A stretch of DNA of 5,922 nt. Origin: Clostridiales bacterium. GTDB lineage: Bacteria > Bacillota > Clostridia > Saccharofermentanales > Saccharofermentanaceae. Numbering within the stretch: position 1 is the first letter of the stretch; every line of letters starts with the position of its first letter. The stretch is taken from the NCBI GenBank assembly GCA_003543635.1, contig DNAE01000164.1:1-5922 (forward strand). The letters run 5' to 3'. A model generated the notes under the pieces. The model ran no database searches, was not told the origin of the DNA, and worked only from the letters and a program-made list of their open reading frames with translations. Below are positions 1 through 5,922 of the stretch, one piece after another. The position numbers were made by a program, and so were the translations under genes.

Positions 1-297
<297 letters not shown>

Positions 298-843
298 TCA
301 ATCGTCGCTTCGAACTATCATTGTAACGGCGGTGAGATTATCGCCGGCCAGCATGGTCTGCTCTGATATCCTGCAGATGAGATTATCCATCCACTCTTCG
401 CTGCTTATGGAGGTGGATGCATCCGACAGTATCGCCGGATCGGACAGCTTCTCGAAAAACGAATAGGTACCGCAAACGATACGGTCCTCGTCCTCAAGTC
501 CGAACTGTCCGTTCGGAAGGAGCTTAAGTTCGCCGTTCTTTACTATATATGCATACACCTTCCCGTGACGGTCAGTCTTGATCCAGTCGTCAGTCGCCTG
601 AAGGAGAAAGTAGTCCAGATCCCCGGGGACGATCTTGGCTATCTCCTTCATGAGATCGCCGAAGTCTTTGCCGTGGCAGTTCTTGATCGCCTCTTCGATC
701 ATCAGGGCATGGGGCTTAGCGAACTCCTCCGACCTGCTGGAATAAAGGAGCATGATCGTCATGGTGGAGCCGTAGTTCATGAAGAGATTGTCGGTGTACT
801 CCTCTTCCCCGCCCCTGTGTTTGATCGTATAGTACTCGATCAT
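298..843 (-). CDS. Small protein resembling a reduced/degenerate PP2C-family domain (181 aa)
   Basis: Function not recognised with certainty. The C-terminus (residues about 160-177, containing GDNLTAVTMIV) closely resembles the last metal-binding strand of PP2C phosphatases (usual form DNxTxVxV). GSTMTIMLLY (25-34), KVYAYIVKNGELKLL (95-109) and EDEDRIVCGTYSFF (117-130) could match the GGTT, 'GDSR...L' and 'GDxxLLxSDG' strands. However, the ADGMGG and SDG aspartates are absent, and the protein is about 60 residues shorter than a normal PP2C core. There is no signal peptide or membrane segment, so it is probably cytosolic. Its ATG overlaps the TGA of the upstream phosphatase gene as ATGA, and it has a strong ribosome-binding site (849-857), so the start is well supported. 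I infer a non-catalytic partner or regulator of the neighbouring phosphatase. It could instead be a decayed duplicate or an unrelated small protein. It is the last gene of the operon. Confidence 0.8.
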   Translation of the reverse strand: MIEYYTIKHRGGEEEYTDNLFMNYGSTMTIMLLYSSRSEEFAKPHALMIEEAIKNCHGKDFGDLMKEIAKIVPGDLDYFLLQATDDWIKTDRHGKVYAYIVKNGELKLLPNGQFGLEDEDRIVCGTYSFFEKLSDPAILSDASTSISSEEWMDNLICRISEQTMLAGDNLTAVTMIVRSDD

Positions 844-1730
844 AAAAGCCCCCTCTTAACGGTAACGACAATACCGGTGTAGTTATCCTGCCTGGGATGC
901 TTCTTTGTCCTTACGGATATCTTGAGCCTGGAGGCAATATCCCTGGCACTCTTTGTCAGGGAAGTCGCCACGTACTGGGGCAGGTTCTGCCAGGGGATCG
1001 CATCCGTGAGTCCGTCGGAACTTACGATGAGCACATCGCCGTCCATGAGCTTCAAGGGCTTATGGGTAAAGATCACCCTGGGGTTATCGTTTCCCATGTA
1101 GTCCACCAGGGCCCTGGACTTGCTGTTGGCGTAGGCCACCTGGGTCTGCTTGCCCGCCAGGGCGAGATTCTTAACGAGTATGGATACGTAGTTCTGTCTC
1201 GGATTGAGTATTGTGGCCTCGTTATTCCTGATGAGGATTATGTCGCTGTCCCCCACGCTGAAGAAATTGAGGAATCCGTTGGAGATGTGGATCATGGCGA
1301 GGGTGGCGCCCCCGGCACCGCCGTAGTCCCTGGAAAGGTCGTTGGATATCTGCCTTAATCGATCCGCCGTCTCTGCTGTGGCAAAGAAGCTCAGGGGATA
1401 CATCTTCTCCACGGCCTTGACGATCCTCTCGGAGATATCCTTGCCGTATTTCATGCCGCCCATGCCGTCGGCTATACACACGACGAATCCGTACTTTCTG
1501 ATATCCTCCATGGGTGAAATGAAGTAACTGTCCTCCTGCCGCTCCCTCTTACCGATCTCATGGAAGTATGCGGCATCAAGGGCAAGGTACTCGTCGTCGG
1601 CATTAAGATCTATCGTATTTCTGAATTGAATAATGAAGAAAAAGAACATTCCCACAGCCACGATCAGGAAGATGACCGCAAATCCGATCAACGCCCTGGT
1701 TCCGCCGTCAAGGAATGAAAGGTCACCCAT
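840..1730 (-). CDS. Membrane-anchored PP2C-family protein serine/threonine phosphatase
   Basis: This is a metal-dependent (Mn/Mg) PP2C-type phosphatase expected to remove phosphate from Ser/Thr of proteins. An N-terminal hydrophobic segment (about residues 13-36) anchors it, followed by a short linker and a catalytic domain (about 54-292). Family motifs appear in order: RERQED (62-67, Asp67), ADGMGG (87-92, Asp88), GGAGGATLAM (137-146), VGDSD (159-163), SSDG (237-240, Asp239) and QDN (281-283, Asp282). The metal-binding aspartates are therefore present and activity is likely. Two positions deviate: Gln65 replaces the usual Asn of RxxNED, and Asp163 replaces the Arg of GDSR. The known Firmicute relative PrpC/Stp is usually soluble and beside a PASTA kinase; here an anchor is present and no kinase is visible. 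The gene overlaps the upstream membrane-protein gene by 8 bases and the downstream small gene by 4, implying translational coupling. The ATG is preceded by GAGGAAGAAG. The fold is certain; substrate and topology (catalytic domain inside) are inferred. Confidence 0.93.
   Translation of the reverse strand: MGDLSFLDGGTRALIGFAVIFLIVAVGMFFFFIIQFRNTIDLNADDEYLALDAAYFHEIGKRERQEDSYFISPMEDIRKYGFVVCIADGMGGMKYGKDISERIVKAVEKMYPLSFFATAETADRLRQISNDLSRDYGGAGGATLAMIHISNGFLNFFSVGDSDIILIRNNEATILNPRQNYVSILVKNLALAGKQTQVAYANSKSRALVDYMGNDNPRVIFTHKPLKLMDGDVLIVSSDGLTDAIPWQNLPQYVATSLTKSARDIASRLKISVRTKKHPRQDNYTGIVVTVKRGLL
849..857 (-). promoter_or_regulatory. Ribosome-binding site of the small PP2C-like gene
   Basis: On the minus strand the bases read AAGAGGGGG, then CTTTT and the ATG at 843-841. 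The purine run complements the 16S anti-Shine-Dalgarno sequence and sits 5 bases from the start. It lies inside the last codons of the upstream phosphatase gene. It supports this ATG and shows that the small ORF is translated even though it overlaps its neighbour. Confidence 0.7.
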
Positions 1731-2679
1731 CTTCTTCCTCTGTTTCCTCTTCTTTCTCCTCCTCTTCTTCCTCTGTAGTTACGGAAGCCGAGGGGGCCTT
1801 ACCGATATATTCGTTTATGAGTTCACCCGTATAGAAGGCGAACATATACTGGACCACCGCAAGGGCCAGGGTCAGATAGTAGAAGATGGCGATGGCATAT
1901 GCGAAGTATGTGGTCGTTACAAAGAGTGCAAAGGGGAATACCACGAGCATAAGGAACATTATTCCGATAAGTCCCAGGCAGGGTCCGAACTTCAGAAGGA
2001 AGAACAGGAATGCGTTCTTATACATCTTGGAGAGGGGCAGGTCAACGGAAACGATCATCTGATTGACCATATTCTGTACCAGTATGAACACGAAGAACAT
2101 AATGACGAAGAATACCGTGACCGCCGTTCCGAACCTGGATTCCAGATTCGCATAGTAGCCGAGTCCCGTAAGTATCAGAGCCGTGACCACGAGGGATATG
2201 AACATGGAGGCCAGGGACTGCTTGAAGTTCTTCTTCATGCCCTCCTTAAAGTCCGTGAAAAGGAATACTCCGCTCTCCCTGTACAGGTTCCTGTAGATCT
2301 GGGAGAATCCCGCCTGGAAGGGACCGAAACAGATAAGGGTCGATCCCAGAAGGAACATGACGCAGAATACCATTATTATGTAGTAGAGCTGATATGCGGC
2401 ATCAAGTCCTATGTCGTTCATGACGGCCTCGTTGCCGATCAATCCCACCCGGTTCATGAAAGCCACGAAGTTGTCGGGCTGGAAAACGCTGTTTATGGTG
2501 GGCAGGAAGAACAATGAGAAGGCAAAAGCCACCAGCATCATGGGGATATTGAATATGAGGAACAATACATTGACGGACATTATGGTGGTGAAATGCGTTC
2601 CCAGAGTAGAGAAGAACCGGAACACGGGACCGTGCTGCTCGGGTATATAGTCTTGCTTGGGAACTTTATTCAGATTCAT
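1723..2679 (-). CDS. DUF624/YesL-like polytopic membrane protein with acidic C-terminal tail
   Basis: This is an integral membrane protein of unknown function. I count about six hydrophobic segments (near residues 33-60, 97-122, 157-176, 186-210, 230-255 and 257-284). Between the second and third lies GPFQAGF (119-125) followed by a charged stretch with FTDFKEGMKKNFKQSL (141-156). This 'GPxxAG ... FxxxFKKNFKQS' pattern is typical of the DUF624 family, whose named member is B. subtilis YesL, found in a carbohydrate-use locus. The roughly 20-residue C-terminal tail (301-318) is almost all glutamate, with a single lysine, and would be cytoplasmic if the segment count is even and the N-terminus is inside. 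The ATG is chosen because GAAGGA (2685-2690) lies 5 bases upstream. It overlaps the trmFO end by 14 bases and the phosphatase start by 8. No sugar transport or catabolic gene is nearby, so a YesL-like sugar role is not supported. A role with the adjacent anchored phosphatase is possible but is inference. Confidence 0.87.
   Translation of the reverse strand: MNLNKVPKQDYIPEQHGPVFRFFSTLGTHFTTIMSVNVLFLIFNIPMMLVAFAFSLFFLPTINSVFQPDNFVAFMNRVGLIGNEAVMNDIGLDAAYQLYYIIMVFCVMFLLGSTLICFGPFQAGFSQIYRNLYRESGVFLFTDFKEGMKKNFKQSLASMFISLVVTALILTGLGYYANLESRFGTAVTVFFVIMFFVFILVQNMVNQMIVSVDLPLSKMYKNAFLFFLLKFGPCLGLIGIMFLMLVVFPFALFVTTTYFAYAIAIFYYLTLALAVVQYMFAFYTGELINEYIGKAPSASVTTEEEEEEKEEETEEEDG
1731..1740 (-). promoter_or_regulatory. 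Ribosome-binding region of the PP2C phosphatase gene, inside the acidic tail codons
   Basis: Read on the minus strand this is GAGGAAGAAG directly before the ATG at 1730-1728. GAGG gives the Shine-Dalgarno match, with 6 bases to the start. The same bases are glutamate codons of the upstream membrane protein. A stronger match, GAGGAGGAG (1756-1764), lies about 25 bases upstream of the ATG, too far for normal initiation. Confidence 0.6.
1731..1775. repeat. Homopurine/homopyrimidine tract with a 12-base in-frame direct repeat
   Basis: The plus strand is almost pure pyrimidine over 45 bases, broken only by G at 1742 and 1775. The 12-mer CTTCTTCCTCTG occurs at 1731-1742 and again at 1764-1775. The 33-base offset is exactly 11 codons. 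The tract encodes the glutamate-rich tail of the membrane protein (two T-E-E-E/D units) and ends where the phosphatase gene starts. Confidence 0.85.
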
Positions 2680-4021
2680 AGCTGTCCTTCTTTCTTCTCA
2701 ATCCTTCTAATATATTAGCAAAATCGGCCATTTTCTCAATAGACCTGTCGGCGATGGCCGCGTTTTTTTCCTTCTTGCCGTTCTTTCCCTTGAACTTTCC
2801 GGGCATCTTATTGACGATGCCGAAGTTGGCGTTCATGGGAACGAAGCGTGTTACGGCGGGGTCGGATACGTAATCGGCCATGGATCCCATCACCGTGTCG
2901 GAATCGGGTCTATAGGGAGGGTCGATCTCCAGGGCCTTACAAGCGGCATAGTAACCCGCGAGGAATCCCGAAGCCGTGGATTCGATATAACCTTCAACAC
3001 CGGTTATCTGGCCGGCGAAAAAGATGTTGCCGTTCTTCCTCAGGGAATAGTCGTTATTAAGAAGCCTCGGTGAGTCGAGGTATGTGTTCCTGTGCATTAC
3101 GCCCATCCTGAGATACTGTGCGTTCTCAAGTCCCGGGATCAAGCCGAAGACCCTCTTCTGTTCTCCCCACTTGAGGCGGGTCTGGAATCCGACGAGGTTA
3201 TACATGGTGCTCTCCCTGTCGTCCTGACGGAGCTGAAGGCATGCGTAGGGTTCCTCCCCCGTCCTCGGATCAATAAGTCCCACGGGCTTAAGGGGCCCGA
3301 ATCTCATGGTGTCCTCTCCCCTTTTCGCCATGGTCTCTATGGGCATGCAGCCCTCGAAGACGGTCTCCTTGTCGAATCCCTTGACGTCCGCGAGTTCCGC
3401 GGATATGAGCTCATTATAGAAATTAAGGTATTCCTCCCGGTCCATGGGGCAATTGATGTAGTCGTCTCCGCCCTTGCCGTATCTGGAAGCCTTGAAGGCC
3501 TTGGTCATGTCTATGGAATCATAGGAAACGATGGGGGCCGCGGCATCGAAGAAATGAAGATCGTCCTCCCCCGTCAGTCTCCTGATATCCTCATAAAGAT
3601 CCCCCTCAGTCAGAGGCCCCGTGGCAATTATCACGATGCCGTCCCCGGGGATCTTACGGACCTCCTCGGATATGATGCTGATGTTGGGATCTTCCTTGAC
3701 CCTTTTTGTTATGTAATCGGAGAACTCATCCCTGTCCACGGCAAGTGCGCCGCCTGCGGGAACGGAGGTGTTATCCGCCGCCTCCATGATGAGGGAACCC
3801 GTCATACGGAGCTCCTCCTTGAGAAGACCCACGGCGTTTTCCAGGGCGGCAGCCCTTAAGGAATTACTGCATACGAGTTCCGCAAAACCTTCCTTATGGT
3901 GTGCGGGGGACATCTTTTGGGGCTTCATCTCATAAAGATCGACTTTAATGCCGAGCTTTGAGAGGATATTGCAGGCTTCGCATCCCGCGAGTCCCGCACC
4001 GATGACCGTTACCTTTTTCAC
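2666..4021 (-). CDS. trmFO: Methylenetetrahydrofolate--tRNA (uracil-5-)-methyltransferase TrmFO
   Basis: This FAD- and folate-dependent enzyme makes 5-methyluridine at position 54 of the tRNA T-loop, using methylenetetrahydrofolate as carbon donor and reduced FAD. With the GTG start it is 451 residues, a normal family length. The FAD-binding Rossmann motif GAGLAG (8-13) opens the protein. CSNSLRA carries Cys51, and EGCMPIE carries Cys225; these correspond to the catalytic cysteines Cys53 and Cys226 described for B. subtilis TrmFO. RFGPLKPVGL (240-249) and FFAGQITGVEGYIESTASG (334-352) are further family blocks, the second being the C-terminal FAD contact. The start is the GTG whose last two bases plus the next one form the topA stop (GTGA), since the family begins right before the KKVTVIGAGLAG strand; a TTG at 4060 would add 13 non-conserved residues with no ribosome-binding site. 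The tail after 405 is lysine-rich. The topA-trmFO pairing is common in Firmicutes. Confidence 0.97.
   Translation of the reverse strand: MKKVTVIGAGLAGCEACNILSKLGIKVDLYEMKPQKMSPAHHKEGFAELVCSNSLRAAALENAVGLLKEELRMTGSLIMEAADNTSVPAGGALAVDRDEFSDYITKRVKEDPNISIISEEVRKIPGDGIVIIATGPLTEGDLYEDIRRLTGEDDLHFFDAAAPIVSYDSIDMTKAFKASRYGKGGDDYINCPMDREEYLNFYNELISAELADVKGFDKETVFEGCMPIETMAKRGEDTMRFGPLKPVGLIDPRTGEEPYACLQLRQDDRESTMYNLVGFQTRLKWGEQKRVFGLIPGLENAQYLRMGVMHRNTYLDSPRLLNNDYSLRKNGNIFFAGQITGVEGYIESTASGFLAGYYAACKALEIDPPYRPDSDTVMGSMADYVSDPAVTRFVPMNANFGIVNKMPGKFKGKNGKKEKNAAIADRSIEKMADFANILEGLRRKKDSYESE
2685..2690 (-). promoter_or_regulatory. Ribosome-binding site of the DUF624-like gene
   Basis: GAAGGA on the minus strand lies 5 bases before the ATG at 2679-2677, within the last codons of trmFO. 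It fixes the start of the membrane protein and supports the 14-base overlap of the two genes. Confidence 0.7.
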
Positions 4022-5922
4022 GATTCGGAGGAAGCTTTCTTCTTCTTGTTGGTCACGCAATCGGGATTACTGCACTTGGGATAGACCTTACCCCTGAATC
4101 TCTTCCAAACCATATAGGATCCGCACTCGGGACACTTCTTGCCGTCGGCGGGAAGATCCCAGGAGATGAACTCGCACTCGGGGTCCTTACCCTTCTTATC
4201 GCAGACATAGAAGTTCTTGTGACCCTTCTTAGTCTTCTTAACGAGAAGTCCTGAACCGCAGAGGGGGCAGCTGCCCTTGGCCTTTACTTCGATATTTCTC
4301 GTGTATGTGCACTCGGGATAACAGGAGCAGGCGATGAACCTTCCGTTCCTTCCCTCGCTTATTACCAGCTCGCCCTTTCCGCACTCGGGGCAGATCTCAC
4401 CGATCTTCTGCTTCTCGATCTGGATCTCCTCGATATTCTTCTCGGCAGCCTTGATCTGCTCGTGGAATCCCGGATAGAATCCGTCGAGAACACTGACCCA
4501 ATCGTTCTTTCCGCTCTCCACGAGGTCGAGTTTCTCCTCCATATTGGCGGTGAAAGAAACATCGGCGATCTCATGGAAGTTGTCTTCCACCATCCTGGTG
4601 ACGAGCCTTCCGAAGTCGGTTATCTTAAGCTCCTTGCCTTCCTTCTCCACATACTTCCTGTCCAGGATGGTGCTGATGGTGGAGGAATAAGTGGAGGGCC
4701 TTCCGATACCCGTCTCCTCCATCGCCCTTACGAGACTTGCCTCGGTAAAGTGCGGGGGAGGTACCGTCTGCTTGCCTTCGCATACGGACTCCAGTGCCTT
4801 AAGGGTATCGTTCTCGGATACCTCGGGGATGACGTTCTTATCGGATCCTTCCTTATCCTCCTTGAGGTCTCCGTATATCTTGAGGAAACCCTGGAAGACA
4901 ATGGTCTCACCCTGTGCCCTGAAGATCTCGCCGTTCACCTCGGCATCGAGGGTAACCACATCCAGCTTGGCATCGGCCATCTGGCTTGCAAGGAACCTCT
5001 CCCAGATGAGCTTATAGAGCTTATACTGATCGTTCGTAAGGGAAGCCTTGACGGACTCCGGGGAAAGATCGAAATGGGAAGGTCTTATGGCCTCGTGGGC
5101 ATCCTGTGAGGAATTCTTGTTCTTGTACTGTCTCTTATAGGGGCAAACGAACTCCTTGCCGAAGTTCTCGAAGATAAGGCTCCTGGAAGCGGCAACGGCC
5201 TCCTCGGAGATCCTGACGCTGTCGGTCCTTATATAGGTAACGAGAGCCGTCTGTCCGAGTCCCGATATCTCAACACCCTGATAGAGCTCCTGGGCGACCT
5301 TTGTGGTCTTCGCCGTGGAGAATCCCAGTCTCCTGGAGGCCTCCTGCTGCATGGTGGAGGTGGTAAACGGAGGAGCGGGCTTTCTTGCACCCTCGGACTT
5401 CTTGACGGATGTGACCTTAAGGTCCTGATCCTTTATGTTCTCCATTATCTCCTTGGCGCGGCTCTCGGACATGATCCTGCCGTTCTTGGGCTTGTCTACG
5501 GAATCCCCCTGTCTCGTACCGAAGTACTTAAGGCGGAAGGCATCCTTCTTCTTTCCCGTGGTGACAAGTTCGGAGATGAGCCAGTAGTCCTCGGGGATAA
5601 ATGCGGCGATCTCGTCGTCACGGTCCATTACTATCTTGGTAACGGCGGACTGAACCCTTCCTGCGGATATCTTCTTGTTCCTGTTACCTGTTATCTTCTT
5701 ATGGAGCAGGGGGCTCAATTCGTAACCCACGAGCCTGTCCAGGACCCTTCTTGCCTGCTGGGCATTTACCAGGTCCATATCGATGGGACGGGGGTGGGCA
5801 ATGGCCTCCATGACCACTTTCTTCGTTATCTCGTTAAAGGTGACTCTGCAATCCGTCTCGGGATCTATCTTGAGGGTCAGGGCAACGTGCCAGGCGATGG
5901 CTTCTCCTTCGCGGTCAGGGTC
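4018..5922 (-). CDS. topA: DNA topoisomerase I (type IA), lacking its N-terminus because the window ends
   Basis: Type IA topoisomerase, which relaxes negative supercoils by cutting one strand through a 5'-phosphotyrosine link. The frame is open to the window edge, giving 634 visible residues, so the first 100 or so residues are missing. The visible part starts inside the Toprim domain at DPDREGEA, the Mg-binding D-x-D-x-E. Next come FNEITK (29-34), SAGRVQS (86-92), the catalytic site TYIRTDS with Tyr230 (codon 5233-5235), HEAIRPS (276-282) and GIGRPSTYSSTI (405-416). The C-terminus holds three four-cysteine zinc ribbons beginning with CPECG or CPLCG (about 511-538, 552-583 and 597-622) and a short lysine-rich tail. 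All expected active-site elements present in this region are intact. The stop TGA overlaps the trmFO GTG. The promoter and start lie beyond the right edge. Identity is secure. Confidence 0.97.
   Translation of the reverse strand, partial: DPDREGEAIAWHVALTLKIDPETDCRVTFNEITKKVVMEAIAHPRPIDMDLVNAQQARRVLDRLVGYELSPLLHKKITGNRNKKISAGRVQSAVTKIVMDRDDEIAAFIPEDYWLISELVTTGKKKDAFRLKYFGTRQGDSVDKPKNGRIMSESRAKEIMENIKDQDLKVTSVKKSEGARKPAPPFTTSTMQQEASRRLGFSTAKTTKVAQELYQGVEISGLGQTALVTYIRTDSVRISEEAVAASRSLIFENFGKEFVCPYKRQYKNKNSSQDAHEAIRPSHFDLSPESVKASLTNDQYKLYKLIWERFLASQMADAKLDVVTLDAEVNGEIFRAQGETIVFQGFLKIYGDLKEDKEGSDKNVIPEVSENDTLKALESVCEGKQTVPPPHFTEASLVRAMEETGIGRPSTYSSTISTILDRKYVEKEGKELKITDFGRLVTRMVEDNFHEIADVSFTANMEEKLDLVESGKNDWVSVLDGFYPGFHEQIKAAEKNIEEIQIEKQKIGEICPECGKGELVISEGRNGRFIACSCYPECTYTRNIEVKAKGSCPLCGSGLLVKKTKKGHKNFYVCDKKGKDPECEFISWDLPADGKKCPECGSYMVWKRFRGKVYPKCSNPDCVTNKKKKASSES

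Noticed and set aside
327..346. Inverted repeat CGGCG/CGCCG with a 10-base loop near the convergent junction, considered as a terminator
   Set aside because: The stem is only 5 pairs, the loop is large, and no T-run follows on either strand; it lies within the coding region of the small gene.
565..882. Plus-strand open frame of 105 codons opposite the small PP2C-like gene
   Set aside because: I considered whether this could be the real gene instead. The minus-strand frame has an ATGA overlap, a strong ribosome-binding site and PP2C-like strands, while the plus-strand frame has none of these.
1633..2517. Plus-strand open frame of 294 codons opposite the membrane-protein gene
   Set aside because: It is the antisense of a well-supported gene. 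The translation is a low-complexity mix rich in E, H, Y and G with no recognisable domain, and no ribosome-binding site was evident.
3092..3859. Plus-strand open frame of 255 codons opposite trmFO
   Set aside because: Antisense shadow of a gene with clear family motifs; its own translation shows no known motif.
4462..5109. Plus-strand open frame of 215 codons opposite topA
   Set aside because: Antisense shadow of the topoisomerase coding region, with composition mirroring topA codons and no recognisable domain.
4018..5817. GTG at 5817 as the start of the topoisomerase
   Set aside because: The same frame continues to the window edge and encodes the Toprim DPDREGEA and FNEITK motifs, so the gene extends beyond the window.

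Overview
The window looks like core chromosome of a member of the Firmicutes, probably the Clostridia. Three things point there: a folate/FAD-dependent TrmFO in place of the SAM-dependent TrmA, the topA-trmFO gene order familiar from that phylum, and a YesL/DUF624-type membrane protein. Base composition is roughly balanced by eye, genes are tightly packed, and no stretch of even 50 bases lacks a gene. I see no tRNA, rRNA, CRISPR array, insertion sequence or phage gene.

Layout. The plus strand carries only the last 98 codons of tgt (queuine tRNA-ribosyltransferase), at 1-297. The rest is a minus-strand operon, read from right to left: topA (DNA topoisomerase I, 5' end outside the window), trmFO (tRNA m5U54 methyltransferase), a polytopic DUF624/YesL-like membrane protein with a very acidic C-terminal tail, a membrane-anchored PP2C-family Ser/Thr phosphatase with its metal-binding motifs in place, and a small protein that looks like a reduced or degenerate PP2C relative. 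The last gene converges on tgt, and the two stop codons abut with no base between them.

All four junctions inside the minus-strand operon are overlaps (4, 14, 8 and 4 bases), so the five genes are probably one translationally coupled unit. The first two genes are housekeeping (DNA supercoiling and tRNA modification). The last three form a plausible small signalling module at the membrane: membrane protein, anchored phosphatase, and possible pseudo-phosphatase. No Ser/Thr kinase is visible, so the substrate and cognate kinase are unknown.

The most interesting part is this three-gene module (298-2679). It contains tandem catalytic and degenerate PP2C genes, and a glutamate-rich tail whose GAG/GAA codons also serve as the ribosome-binding region of the next gene. 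Everything else is ordinary housekeeping sequence.
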